Assembly: GCA_947474995.1 (NCBI GenBank)
Contig: CANJNJ010000004.1
Coordinates: 1 to 64,000, forward strand
Reading direction: 5' to 3'
Length of the DNA stretch: 64,000 nt
From: Opitutaceae bacterium
GTDB lineage: Bacteria; Verrucomicrobiota; Verrucomicrobiia; Opitutales; Opitutaceae
Position 1 is the stretch's first letter. Every line of letters begins with the position of its first letter. A program made the translations under genes and the position numbers. Shown here in pieces: positions 8,611 through 18,434 of this stretch. The notes beneath the pieces were generated by a model, which was not told the origin of the DNA, did no database searches, and saw only the letters and a list, made by a program, of their open reading frames with translations.

Positions 8611-9071
8611 GTGACGTGTGGCGTGTGACAAGTGACGAGCAATGAAATCCGCAACCCGTTTCGATAATCCTCCCGCAGAAGGTTATCGTGACCTACTCGT
8701 CTGGCAGAAGGGAATCGAAGTCGCTAAGCTCACCTATTCGCTCACTCGGGTTTTTCCTTCTGACGAGAAATTTGGGTTGGTTTCGCAAATGCGCCGCGCA
8801 GCGGTGTCGATTTCATCAAATATCGCTGAAGGCCAGGCGCGCCACACGACCGGCGAGTTCATCCCATTCATCTCTCACTCCGAAGGTTCGGTCGCAGAGC
8901 TCTCCACTCAATTTCATCTGGCTACAGAACTCGGTTTTCTGAACCACGAAGCCGCCGCACCACCACTCGCCTTGCTCGAAGAACTCCGCCGGATGCTCAA
9001 CGGCCTGCGCCGCAAACTCGGCGAACGCCGCTGAAATTTCAACTCGTCACAAGTCACACGTCACATGTCAC
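8611..9071. repeat. Inverted repeat of GTGAC tandem units enclosing the S23-type gene
   Basis: The left arm 8611-8639 and right arm 9043-9071 match as reverse complements at 25 of 29 positions. Each is built of units like GTGACGTGT. They lie immediately outside the four-helix-bundle gene (8642-9034). The right arm contains the start codon of dihydropyrimidinase (ATG at 9065), so the repeat end and the downstream coding sequence overlap. A related but gene-less pair lies at 12107-12192. Confidence 0.75.
8642..9034 (+). CDS. Four-helix bundle protein (23S rRNA intervening-sequence protein family)
   Basis: This 130-residue protein has the family hallmarks: YRDLLVWQKGIEVAKLTYSL at about residues 16-35, then FGLVSQMRRAAVSISSNIAEG, and a terminal amphipathic helix ending LRRKLGERR. 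The family (TIGR02436, related to the Avd accessory protein of diversity-generating retroelements) forms pentameric helical barrels of unclear cellular role. The gene interrupts the pyrimidine operon between mmsA and dihydropyrimidinase and is bracketed by an inverted repeat. This suggests arrival as a small cassette rather than a pathway function. No retroelement reverse transcriptase or 23S rRNA gene is nearby. Confidence 0.88.
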   Translation: MKSATRFDNPPAEGYRDLLVWQKGIEVAKLTYSLTRVFPSDEKFGLVSQMRRAAVSISSNIAEGQARHTTGEFIPFISHSEGSVAELSTQFHLATELGFLNHEAAAPPLALLEELRRMLNGLRRKLGERR

Positions 9072-10447
9072 TCTTGATCAAGAACGGCGAAATCATCACC
9101 GCCGATACCCGCTACACCGCCGATATCTACTGCGAGGGCGAAACCATCACGCGCATCGACAAAAATCTGCGCGCCCCGGCCGGCGCCACCGTCGTCGATG
9201 CCACGGGTAAGTACGTCTTCCCCGGCTTCATCGATCCCCACGTCCACATCTACCTGCCGTTCATGGGGACGTTCTCGAAGGACACCTACGTCACCGGCTC
9301 CCAAGCCGCACTCGTCGGTGGCACGACGACCCTCATCGAGATGTGCTGTCCGGCGCGGAAGGACGATGCCCTGGCGTCCTTCGAACTCTGGATGGCGCAG
9401 GCCGCCGGGAAGTCCGCGTGTGATTTCACGTTCCACATGGGCGTGACGAAGTTCGACGGCACGACCGAAGCCCAGCTGAGGGAAATCGTTCGACGCGGGA
9501 TCAGTTCTTTTAAAATCTTCCTCGCTTACAAAGGGGCCTTCGGCGTCGACGACACCGAACTCTACCGCACGCTTAAACTCGCGAAGGAACTCGGCGTCGT
9601 GGTCGCCGCCCACTGCGAAAACGAGACCCTCGTCGCCGAGCGGTGCAAGGAACTGCTCGCCGCGGGCAGAACCGATCCCGGCCAGCACCACGAGAGTCGC
9701 CCGCCCGCGGTTGAGGCCGAGGGCGTGCATCACTTGATGACGTTTGCCGAGCTGACCGGCGCGGCCACCTACATTGTCCACCTGAGCTGCCAGGAGGCCC
9801 TCGACCAGGCGATCGCGGCTCGGCAGCGCGGCGTGCGGGTCGGGATCGAAACGCTCATCCAATACCTGACCCTCGACAAATCGTACGCCGAGAAGCCCGA
9901 CTTCGAAGGAGCCAAGTACGTGATGTCGCCGCCGCTGCGCGATCAACGGAACCAAAGCGTGCTTTGGAACGGAATCCGCGACGGGCTGATCAATACCGTG
10001 GCGACCGACCACGCGCCCTTCGATTTCGAAAAGCAAAAGCCGATGGGCAAGGACGACTTCACCAAGATACCCAACGGCATCCCGTCGCTCGAAGAGCGCA
10101 TCAACCTCCTCTACACCTACGGCGTAAAGACCGGCAAAATTGACCTGCACACGATGGTCAACGCCGCGAGCACCGTGGTCGCGAAGCAATTCGATCTTTT
10201 TCCGAGGAAAGGCGCCATCCAGCTGGGCGCGGATGCCGATCTCGTCGTCTTCGACCCGAGCTATCGCGGGAAGATCTCCGTCCAGACCCAGCACATGAAC
10301 GTCGACTACAGCGCCTTCGAAGGCTGGCCGCTCGAAGGACGGGCGAGCGTCGTCACGGTCCGCGGCGAATTTGCCGCTCGCGACGGCAAGTTCACCGGGA
10401 CACTTGGCCGCGGCCAGTTCCTGCAGAGAAAACCCAGTCATTTTTGA
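9065..10447 (+). CDS. hydA: Dihydropyrimidinase (D-hydantoinase family)
   Basis: This 460-residue cyclic amidohydrolase has all metal ligands visible. DPHVH gives H59 and H61, SFKIFLAYKGA gives K150 as the carboxylated lysine, AHCENE and VHLS give the next histidines, and ATDHAPF gives D315. It opens 5,6-dihydrouracil or dihydrothymine to the N-carbamoyl-beta-amino acid, the step between PreTA and the amidohydrolase at 2474-3751. Its ATG lies inside the right arm of the GTGAC inverted repeat. The next methionines are too far inside to serve as starts, so the repeat supplies the 5' end of the gene. The length is typical for the family. Confidence 0.94.
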   Translation: MSLLIKNGEIITADTRYTADIYCEGETITRIDKNLRAPAGATVVDATGKYVFPGFIDPHVHIYLPFMGTFSKDTYVTGSQAALVGGTTTLIEMCCPARKDDALASFELWMAQAAGKSACDFTFHMGVTKFDGTTEAQLREIVRRGISSFKIFLAYKGAFGVDDTELYRTLKLAKELGVVVAAHCENETLVAERCKELLAAGRTDPGQHHESRPPAVEAEGVHHLMTFAELTGAATYIVHLSCQEALDQAIAARQRGVRVGIETLIQYLTLDKSYAEKPDFEGAKYVMSPPLRDQRNQSVLWNGIRDGLINTVATDHAPFDFEKQKPMGKDDFTKIPNGIPSLEERINLLYTYGVKTGKIDLHTMVNAASTVVAKQFDLFPRKGAIQLGADADLVVFDPSYRGKISVQTQHMNVDYSAFEGWPLEGRASVVTVRGEFAARDGKFTGTLGRGQFLQRKPSHF

Positions 10448-10593
10448 CCGCGAATTGCCGGCATGAAAACGGATAATGGCCCCGGGCCTGTCAGCGGAAT
10501 ATTCGCCTGCGAGAGTTGCACGGGATTCTTCGCTGACGCGCAGAATGAGAACATTGGGGCGCCGCTCCCTGAAATTCGTGACTAAATAATCCC

Positions 10594-12102
<1,509 letters not shown>

Positions 12103-12106
12103 TCGA

Positions 12107-12192
12107 GTGACATGTGACGCGTGATATGTGACAAGTTTTCGGTCGCCCATCGATCGCTTCCCACTTGTCACACGCCACAAGTCACCCGTCGC
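12107..12192. repeat. GTGAC tandem-unit inverted repeat without a gene
   Basis: The left arm 12107-12135 and right arm 12164-12192 match as reverse complements at 21 of 29 positions, separated by 28 bp. The units are the same type as at 8611-9071. The element fills the permease-aminotransferase gap and ends eight bases before the aminotransferase ATG. In RNA it could fold into a long imperfect hairpin. Confidence 0.65.
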
Positions 12193-12199
12193 AATTCTC

Positions 12200-13540
12200 A
12201 TGAAATCGATCCCGCTTCCGTCCACGACCCACCAACCGGTGCCTTATTCCGGTCCGTCCGCCGAAAAGGTTCTCGCCCTCCGGAAGCAATACCTCAATCC
12301 CGGGCTCTTCCTCTACTACAAGAAACCCCTCATGATCGTGGAGGGGAAGATGCAGTACGTGTGGGACGAAACGGGAAAGCGTTATCTCGACGGCCTCGGC
12401 GGTATCGTGACGATCAGCGTCGGTCATTGCCATCCGCACGTGCTCGCGGCGGCCCAAAAGCAAAACGAAACCATCCAGCATTCGACCACCATTTATCTCC
12501 AGCCGCGGATTGCTGAGTTTGCGGAGAAACTCGCCTCGAAAATGCCCGGCGACCTGAAGGTTTGTTACTTCTTCAACTCCGGTTCCGAGGCCAACGATCT
12601 CGCGCTGCTGATGGCCCGGCTGCACACGGGCAACTACGACGCGATCGCGCTGCGTAATGCCTATCACGGCGGCAGTCCCTCCTCGATGGGTCTGACCGCG
12701 CAGAGCTCGTGGAAATTCAACGTGCCGCACTCGTTCGGCATCCACCACGCCATCGCGCCGTATCCTTATCGCGGGCCCTACGGCTACGATGATGCCGACG
12801 CCGGGCAGAAGTACGCCGCCGACGTCAAGAACCTCATCGACTACGCCACGCCGGGCAAAGTCGCCGCGTTCATCGCGGAATCGATTCAAGGCGTGGGCGG
12901 CTTTGTCGAATTTCCCGCCGGTTACCTGAAGCACGCTTATGCCCACGTGCGCGCCGCCGGTGGCGTGTGCATCGCCGACGAAGTCCAGACGGGCTTTGGT
13001 CGGACCGGCACGCACTTCTGGGGCTTCGAGACGCATGGCGTCATTCCGGACATCGTCACGCTGGCCAAGGGCATCGGCAACGGGGCCCCGCTGGCGGCCG
13101 TCGTCACGACGCCGCAAATCGCCGCCACGATGACCCAAAAGGTCCACTTCAACACCTTCGGCGGCAACCCGGTCGTCAGCGCCATCGGCAAGGCCGTGCT
13201 CGAGGTCATCGAGCAGGAGAAGCTGCAGGAAAACTCCCTCCAACTCGGAAACTATATCCTCGCTGGCCTCGAGAAATTGAAGGGCAAGCACAAGGTCATC
13301 GGCGACGTCCGCGGCAAGGGCCTCATGCTCGGGATCGAGTTCGTGAAGGATCGCGCGACCAAGGAGCCAGGCAAGGAAGCCTGCGCTCAAGCCGTCGAAA
13401 ATGCGCGTGAACTCGGACTCCTGCTCGGCAAAGGCGGACTCTGGGGACAGACTATCCGCTTCGCTCCGCCGATGTGCCTCACGAAGGCCGACGCTGATTT
13501 TCTCCTCGCCGTGCTCGACGAGGCGATCGGGGCGGTGTGA
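12200..13540 (+). CDS. Class III PLP-dependent aminotransferase (probable beta-alanine/beta-aminoisobutyrate transaminase)
   Basis: The protein is 446 residues from the ATG at 12200. The open frame reaches 12128 but that stretch is repeat sequence. Fold-type I class III signatures are present: [40 protein letters not shown], and the PLP lysine in LAKGIGNG (K290). It is closest in style to the AGXT2/alanine-glyoxylate and beta-alanine-pyruvate aminotransferase group. In this cluster it would convert beta-alanine or beta-aminoisobutyrate to the semialdehyde used by MmsA. Substrate is inferred from context; the amino acceptor (pyruvate, glyoxylate or 2-oxoglutarate) cannot be read. Confidence 0.87.
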   Translation: MKSIPLPSTTHQPVPYSGPSAEKVLALRKQYLNPGLFLYYKKPLMIVEGKMQYVWDETGKRYLDGLGGIVTISVGHCHPHVLAAAQKQNETIQHSTTIYLQPRIAEFAEKLASKMPGDLKVCYFFNSGSEANDLALLMARLHTGNYDAIALRNAYHGGSPSSMGLTAQSSWKFNVPHSFGIHHAIAPYPYRGPYGYDDADAGQKYAADVKNLIDYATPGKVAAFIAESIQGVGGFVEFPAGYLKHAYAHVRAAGGVCIADEVQTGFGRTGTHFWGFETHGVIPDIVTLAKGIGNGAPLAAVVTTPQIAATMTQKVHFNTFGGNPVVSAIGKAVLEVIEQEKLQENSLQLGNYILAGLEKLKGKHKVIGDVRGKGLMLGIEFVKDRATKEPGKEACAQAVENARELGLLLGKGGLWGQTIRFAPPMCLTKADADFLLAVLDEAIGAV

Positions 13541-13599
13541 GCGCCACGTCTGCGTCAGCATTCATTTCACCTGTGTCGTAACTCGTCGCGAAAGCTATT

Positions 13600-14655
13600 A
13601 TGATTAAAAGAACCATTTTTTTGATGCTCGTCACGGCTAGCCTGGCCGTCGCCGGCGATCCTGCCCCCGCCTCACCCGTCCGGGTCGCCACCGTGATCGG
13701 CGGACACGTGCATCCCTCCCTTTGCGTCGCGCGGAACGGCGATGTGCTAGCCGTCTACAACAAGGAAGGCGGCGGCGGCAAAGAACTGCTGCTGAGCCGC
13801 TCGTCGGATGGAGGTCGCACCTGGAGCGCCTCGCGGTCCATTGACGGCATTGCCGACTGCTCGATTTATCCCGGCTCACTGACCACCTTGAGCGATGGAC
13901 GCATCGTCCTGCAGTGGTCCTGTTATCGCGCCGAAGGCCAGAAGCTGTGGCGCGAGCCGCAATTCTGCACGAGCAGTGACGACGGTCGCACGTGGTCGAA
14001 ACCGCGTCCGATTCCGCTGCCCGAGCTCAATAACTACAGCTGCCTGCGCCACCCGCTGCTGGAACTGTCGCCCACCCGTTGGGTCCTTCCCTTCTACGAC
14101 GGCACGGTCGTGTTCGATACGGAGACTTATAAAACCGAACCGTTCGGTGATAAGCGTAATCACGGGATGGTCCCCATGGTCAAAACGTCCCGGGGAACAT
14201 TCCTCAGCGGCGCGCCCATCGCCAACTCGACCATGCCGGTTTCCACCCCCCAAGACATCGTCCGCGGACTTCGCTCCGTCGATCAAGGGCGCACGTGGCA
14301 GGCCCTGCGGGCGTTCCCGACCTTCGGCGTCGCGGGCTACGATCTAACCGTGCTGAAGAACGACTGGCTCGTCCTGACGTCGATCGTTTATGGGATCGGC
14401 CAGGACGGAGAATGGGCCTATCAACTCACCGTGTCCCGCGATGACGGTCGCACGTGGGAATCCGATCGTGCCGTTACGATCTACAATCCCGGCCGCCGGA
14501 TCGCCGGTCGTGGCTGGCCGCGCACGGTGCAAGTCGACGCCGAGACCTTGGGCACGCTGTTCTACAATCTCGACGCCACGCAACCGGGCGGGCCCGGCGT
14601 ATTTTTCGTCCGCACCCCGATTCGAAACCTCGGCGTGTTGTCATCTAATAGATGA
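13600..14655 (+). CDS. Secreted sialidase-like BNR-repeat protein
   Basis: The 351-residue protein starts with a signal peptide (MIKRTIFLMLVTASLAVAG). It has four Asp-box motifs of the form S-x-D-x-G-x-T-W at about residues 68-75 (SSDGGRTW), 125-132 (SSDDGRTW), 226-233 (SVDQGRTW) and 279-286 (SRDDGRTW), as in six-bladed sialidase propellers. Such enzymes act in the periplasm or outside the cell on sialic acids or related glycosides. The catalytic arginine triad and Tyr/Glu pair cannot be assigned with confidence by eye, so a non-sialidase glycan-binding role remains possible. The TGA overlaps an ATG (ATGA) that may start the next gene. Confidence 0.82.
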   Translation: MIKRTIFLMLVTASLAVAGDPAPASPVRVATVIGGHVHPSLCVARNGDVLAVYNKEGGGGKELLLSRSSDGGRTWSASRSIDGIADCSIYPGSLTTLSDGRIVLQWSCYRAEGQKLWREPQFCTSSDDGRTWSKPRPIPLPELNNYSCLRHPLLELSPTRWVLPFYDGTVVFDTETYKTEPFGDKRNHGMVPMVKTSRGTFLSGAPIANSTMPVSTPQDIVRGLRSVDQGRTWQALRAFPTFGVAGYDLTVLKNDWLVLTSIVYGIGQDGEWAYQLTVSRDDGRTWESDRAVTIYNPGRRIAGRGWPRTVQVDAETLGTLFYNLDATQPGGPGVFFVRTPIRNLGVLSSNR

Positions 14656-15983
14656 CAAACCCGGGTACATCCGTTCCCGCGACGAATTTTTTTGCCATCC
14701 GCCCCAGAATGAGCCGCTTTCAAAAAATCGTCGGTGCCGGCGTCGCGGCGTGCTCCATGGCAGCGGCGACCGCACCAGCAGTGGGCCCGGTCTTCCAGCC
14801 CTCGGGGCCGGAGGCCGCGGCCTTCGGCGAGGCCCAACACTTTCCCGCTGGTGACCGCGCAACCTGGCAGGAAGCGCCTTACTTGGTTGGGTCCTACAGT
14901 CGCTACGACACCATCTTCCCCACTCACCGGGTGGCGCGTGGTTCATCGCCGTGGAATTTTCGCCGGTCTCAAAAAGAGCCGGAAATCCGCTATGAATTCG
15001 GCGGGCAAACGCACCCGCTCGACCACTACCTCGCGCATTTTCCCGTCACGGGCATTCTCCTGCTGCAGGGCGACACGATCCTCCTTGAGCGGTACCAATA
15101 CGACCGGACGGACACCGACCGCTTCATGTCGGCGTCGATGGCCAAATCGGTCATGTCCCTGCTCGTCGGGATCGCACTTGAAGAAGGCCACCTCAAGTCC
15201 CTCGAAGATCCGGCGGCGCGCTACGTGCCCGAGTTGAAGGATTCCCTCTACGGCCAGACGTCCATCCGTTCTCTGCTGCAAATGTCGTCCGGGATCGAAT
15301 GGGACCGCGAGGTCAACGGCGTTAAAGACAACGTCAACACCGAGAAGTTGATCGATGGAATGTTCGACCCCAAGGCCAATCCCCTCGCCCTCGTAGCGGC
15401 CTCCAACCATCGCGCCTTCCCGCCCGACACCCACTTCGACTATTCGGCTGGAGACAATGAAGCGACCGCTCTCGTCCTCAAGCGGGCGACGGGAAAATCT
15501 CTTGCCGAATATCTCACCGCGAAAATCTGGCAGCCCATCGGGGCCGAGGCCGACGCCACGTGGTGGGCCGATCGTTCCGGCCTGGAGTTTCCTTCCTCTG
15601 GATTCAACGCCGTGCTGCGCGACTATGCCCGCCTCGGCCGCCTGCTGGCCTACGAGGGCGCCTGGAACGGGAAGCAAATCGTGCCCAAGGCCTACGTCCT
15701 GGCCGGGACGACGAACCGCCCCGAGGACCGACATCTCCTGCCCGGCGCGCCCACGCCCTATTACGGCTACGGTTACCAAATCTGGACGTTGCCCGGTTCG
15801 CGGCGGATGTTCGTTTTTCGCGGCGCCAACAGCCAGTACGTCTTTGTCGATCCCTGGTCCAAGCTGGTGTTGGTCCAAACCGCCGTTCGCTCCGAGGGCG
15901 CGGATGCGGTGAACGGCAAATCCGAAAGCCTCGCGCTCTGGCTGGCGATGGTAAAACAGTTTGGCTCCGAGGCGCGAAACTAG
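14652..15983 (+). CDS. Serine hydrolase, beta-lactamase/penicillin-binding-like (class C fold)
   Basis: The protein is 443 residues from the ATG that overlaps the sialidase stop. A start at 14709 (424 residues) is attractive because it exposes a signal sequence, MSRFQKIVGAGVAAC, whose VAAC fits a lipobox. The catalytic SxxK is SMAK (S162 and K165 in the long numbering). The second motif is YSAGDNEA, where class C enzymes have Y-x-N. The family covers esterases, D-amino peptidases and beta-lactamases. An envelope-exposed hydrolase is likely, with an unknown substrate. ATGA coupling to the sialidase-like gene suggests a shared job, perhaps on a glycan or its acyl decoration (inference). Confidence 0.82.
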   Translation: MTNPGTSVPATNFFAIRPRMSRFQKIVGAGVAACSMAAATAPAVGPVFQPSGPEAAAFGEAQHFPAGDRATWQEAPYLVGSYSRYDTIFPTHRVARGSSPWNFRRSQKEPEIRYEFGGQTHPLDHYLAHFPVTGILLLQGDTILLERYQYDRTDTDRFMSASMAKSVMSLLVGIALEEGHLKSLEDPAARYVPELKDSLYGQTSIRSLLQMSSGIEWDREVNGVKDNVNTEKLIDGMFDPKANPLALVAASNHRAFPPDTHFDYSAGDNEATALVLKRATGKSLAEYLTAKIWQPIGAEADATWWADRSGLEFPSSGFNAVLRDYARLGRLLAYEGAWNGKQIVPKAYVLAGTTNRPEDRHLLPGAPTPYYGYGYQIWTLPGSRRMFVFRGANSQYVFVDPWSKLVLVQTAVRSEGADAVNGKSESLALWLAMVKQFGSEARN

Positions 15984-15996
15984 GCCGCCGGGACGT

Positions 15997-17148
15997 TCAG
16001 CGCTTCAGTTTCAACAGTCGCTCTCCGGCCGCGTGCAGCGTGGCGGGCCGCTTGGCGAAATGGAGCCGCACGTAGCGATTCTCGCCGTCCGCAAAAAAAC
16101 TCGAGCCCGGCACTGGCGCCACGCCGATTTCCCGGGTCATCCAGTGGGCAAACTCGACGTCGCTGGTGTAACCAAACGGCGAGATATCGATCATGACGAA
16201 ATAGGCTCCTTCCGGCCGCGTGTAAGCCAGGCCCGTTTGGTCCAGATACCCTAGCAGCACATCGCGCGAGGCGGCGTACTCGGCGGCCAGCTGGTCGTAG
16301 TAGCTCGCGGGAAAATTCAGCGCGGTGACCACCGCGTGCTGCAACGGAGCCGCCGCGCCAATCGTGAGAAAATCATGCACCTTGCGAGCACGCGCGATCA
16401 CTTCGGGGGCCGCATGCACATAGCCAATGCGCCAGCCAGTAATCGAATAGGTCTTGGAAAATGACGAACACATCAGCGTCCGCTGCGCCATCCCGGGCAG
16501 GGTCGCGAAATACGTGTGCCGATGCGGAGCGTAGACGATATGCTCGTAGACCTCGTCCGTAATCACCCAAACATCGAATTCCTCCGCCAAAGCGGCAATC
16601 TGTTGCAGTTCCTCACGCGTAAAGACCCGACCACAGGGATTGGAGGGATTGCAGAGCACGAAGGCCTTCAAACCGCTCGCGAAAGTCCGTCGGAGTTCAC
16701 CGGGATCAAATCGATAGTGCGGCGGGTGGAGGGGCACGTAGACCGGCTGGGCGCCGGAGAGAATCGCGTCGGCGCTGTAATTCTCATAAAAGGGGGAAAA
16801 GAGTCCGACTTTGTCGCCCGGATCGCACACCGACATCATCGCCACCATCATCGCCTCGGTCGCCCCACACGTGACGACAAGTTCCCGCTCCGGATCCACT
16901 GTGACCCCCATGAAACGCGTGAGCTTGGCGCTCAGCGCGGTGCGAAGCTCCGCGGAACCCCAGGTAGTGGCATATTGGTGTCGCGGCGTGTCGAGTGCCT
17001 CTTTTGCCGCCTGCACCAAGGCCGCAGGGGGATCCCAATCGGGAAAGCCCTGGGCCAGATTGATCGCGCCGTGGCGCGCAGCGACGCGCGACATTTCGCG
17101 AATGAGGGACTCGGTAAAACCCGCAGTTCGAAGCGAGGGGCGAGGCAT
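15997..17148 (-). CDS. Class I/II PLP-dependent aminotransferase (kynurenine/methionine aminotransferase-like)
   Basis: This 383-residue protein starts at the ATG at 17148. Fold-type I markers are INLAQGFPDWDPP near the N-terminus, CNPSNPCGRVFT, ITDEVYEHIVY, the PLP-lysine motif SFSKTYSITGWRIGY and a C-terminal YVRLHFAKR arginine. The opening resembles YbdL and kynurenine-oxoglutarate transaminase III, which act on methionine and aromatic amino acids. The substrate cannot be told from sequence. It lies 15 bp downstream of the LysM lipoprotein gene on the same strand, so the two probably share a transcript although no functional link is evident. It converges with the serine hydrolase gene, with only 13 bp between stops. 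Confidence 0.88.
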   Translation of the reverse strand: MPRPSLRTAGFTESLIREMSRVAARHGAINLAQGFPDWDPPAALVQAAKEALDTPRHQYATTWGSAELRTALSAKLTRFMGVTVDPERELVVTCGATEAMMVAMMSVCDPGDKVGLFSPFYENYSADAILSGAQPVYVPLHPPHYRFDPGELRRTFASGLKAFVLCNPSNPCGRVFTREELQQIAALAEEFDVWVITDEVYEHIVYAPHRHTYFATLPGMAQRTLMCSSFSKTYSITGWRIGYVHAAPEVIARARKVHDFLTIGAAAPLQHAVVTALNFPASYYDQLAAEYAASRDVLLGYLDQTGLAYTRPEGAYFVMIDISPFGYTSDVEFAHWMTREIGVAPVPGSSFFADGENRYVRLHFAKRPATLHAAGERLLKLKR

Positions 17149-17163
17149 GAAATTATCGGAGCT

Positions 17164-18054
17164 TCAGGGGTTGGGAATACGCAGCGCCATCCCTGGTTTC
17201 AAATCCTTCGCCTCGCGCAACACGTCGCGATTGGCATCGAGAATGCCCTGGACTTTCAAGGCATTCGCCGACGGGCCATAATACTTGCGCGCAATGCTCC
17301 AGGTCGATTCTCCCGCTGTCACCGTGTGGGCCCGACCTGGTGCCGGCACTGCTTTGGCCGAAGCCGTCTTGTTCACGGGCACAGGTATCCTGGCGACCGG
17401 CGCAGACACCGGGGCGGGGGCCGGTTGAATCATCGGCTGCGCCACGGCCACCGGCTGGGGTGCCGGGGCGAGTGCCATCGGCGAACTCGGCGGCGCGGCG
17501 ACCGGCCGGGCCGGATCCGGCAGCGTCAGCATCCGTGGGGTGCGAACGAGCGGCATGGCGCCGCCACCGCGCAACGTGGCAAGTTCGGCCCGCATCTCGG
17601 CGTTTTCCCGGCGCAGCCGCTCGAGTTCCTCCGCGATTTCAATCCGCACGGATTGGTCGTCCCCCGGTCGCGCCGGCAGGCGCACCGCAAATTCCCGGGT
17701 CGCCGCTTCGACGCGCTGACGCACCAAACCCGCCTGGGGCGAATTTGGCAGGAGCTCGAGGTACTTGTGAAAATGGTGGATCGCCTCGATGGGATCCTTG
17801 ATGTGCTGCAGATAAATCAAGCCGGCCTCGAGGTGCGAGTCCGGGGAATATTGCTCGCCGCGTTTCTCGATCACTTTGAGAAATAGCGTCAGCGCCTCGG
17901 GCGCGCGACCTTCGCGCAGGCGCTGCTGGCCCTGGCGAAAATTCGGTTCGTCCGTCTCCGCCGCAAACGGGGTCGCCGCACGGTCACTGCAGCCCGCGCC
18001 CAGCAACAGCACCAGCAGTGCGGTCAGGACGAAGAAATTGCGGCGAACCGTCAT
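17164..18054 (-). CDS. LysM-domain lipoprotein with TPR-like region
   Basis: The protein is 296 residues from the ATG at 18052-18054. The frame continues upstream but the later start gives a proper lipoprotein signal, MTVRRNFFVLTALLVLLLGA then GC. After the Cys there is a helical tetratricopeptide-like segment (NFRQGQQRLREGRAPEALTL and YLQHIKDPIEAIHHFHKYLE). Then come a coiled coil (EELERLRRENAEMRAELATL), a Pro/Ala-rich linker and a C-terminal LysM domain (HTVTAGESTWSIARKYYG ... LKPGMALRIPNP). LysM binds peptidoglycan, so it probably links the outer membrane or periplasm to the cell wall. No partner is obvious. Confidence 0.85.
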   Translation of the reverse strand: MTVRRNFFVLTALLVLLLGAGCSDRAATPFAAETDEPNFRQGQQRLREGRAPEALTLFLKVIEKRGEQYSPDSHLEAGLIYLQHIKDPIEAIHHFHKYLELLPNSPQAGLVRQRVEAATREFAVRLPARPGDDQSVRIEIAEELERLRRENAEMRAELATLRGGGAMPLVRTPRMLTLPDPARPVAAPPSSPMALAPAPQPVAVAQPMIQPAPAPVSAPVARIPVPVNKTASAKAVPAPGRAHTVTAGESTWSIARKYYGPSANALKVQGILDANRDVLREAKDLKPGMALRIPNP

Positions 18055-18128
18055 CTTGCGGTGAATGAGATTGAACGAGGACTCGTTCGCCGTAAATTCC
18101 GCAACCTGCGGCGACGACTCAACTCTAA

Positions 18129-18434
18129 ATGGCTCTGCAACCGAAAACCGTTTTGTCCCGAGGGCGCGCGCGCCTTCAAATCGAGAACGCGGCCCTGATG
18201 GCCAGCGACGGCGGTTCCCGAAGCAGCGCCCTGACCGGGAGGGACTTTCTGCCACAGCCTGCCTCCACGTTCATGACCCGGCAGCCCAAAGTCAGCGCGG
18301 CAGACGCCTTGGGTGTCGAAGCGTTGCGCCGGCTTGAAGCGCACAAGAGCGAGGACCTCATGGTCGGTGATTCCCGCGGACGCCCGGTCGGGCGGATCGA
18401 CCATCAGGACCGGCCAAAATTGCGAATCGGGTGA
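18129..18434 (+). pseudogene. kpsF: Internally deleted kpsF (arabinose-5-phosphate isomerase) remnant
   Basis: The 101-residue frame joins the two ends of a KpsF/GutQ-type protein. LSRGRARLQIENAALMA resembles the N-terminal helix before the SIS domain. From ALTGRDFL through FMTRQPK and DALGVEALRRLEAHK to RPVGRIDHQDRPKLRI it resembles the second CBS domain and C-terminus as remembered from the family. About 200 residues are missing: the whole sugar-isomerase (SIS) domain and CBS1. The reading frame is kept, so a tiny CBS fragment could still be made, but isomerase activity toward ribulose-5-phosphate (for KDO) cannot remain. Its TGA overlaps the GTG of the next, also broken, gene. Confidence 0.6.

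Noticed and set aside
8642-9034. Part of a diversity-generating retroelement (Avd-like protein)
   Set aside because: No reverse transcriptase, template repeat or variable-repeat target was found nearby; only the small helical-bundle gene is present.
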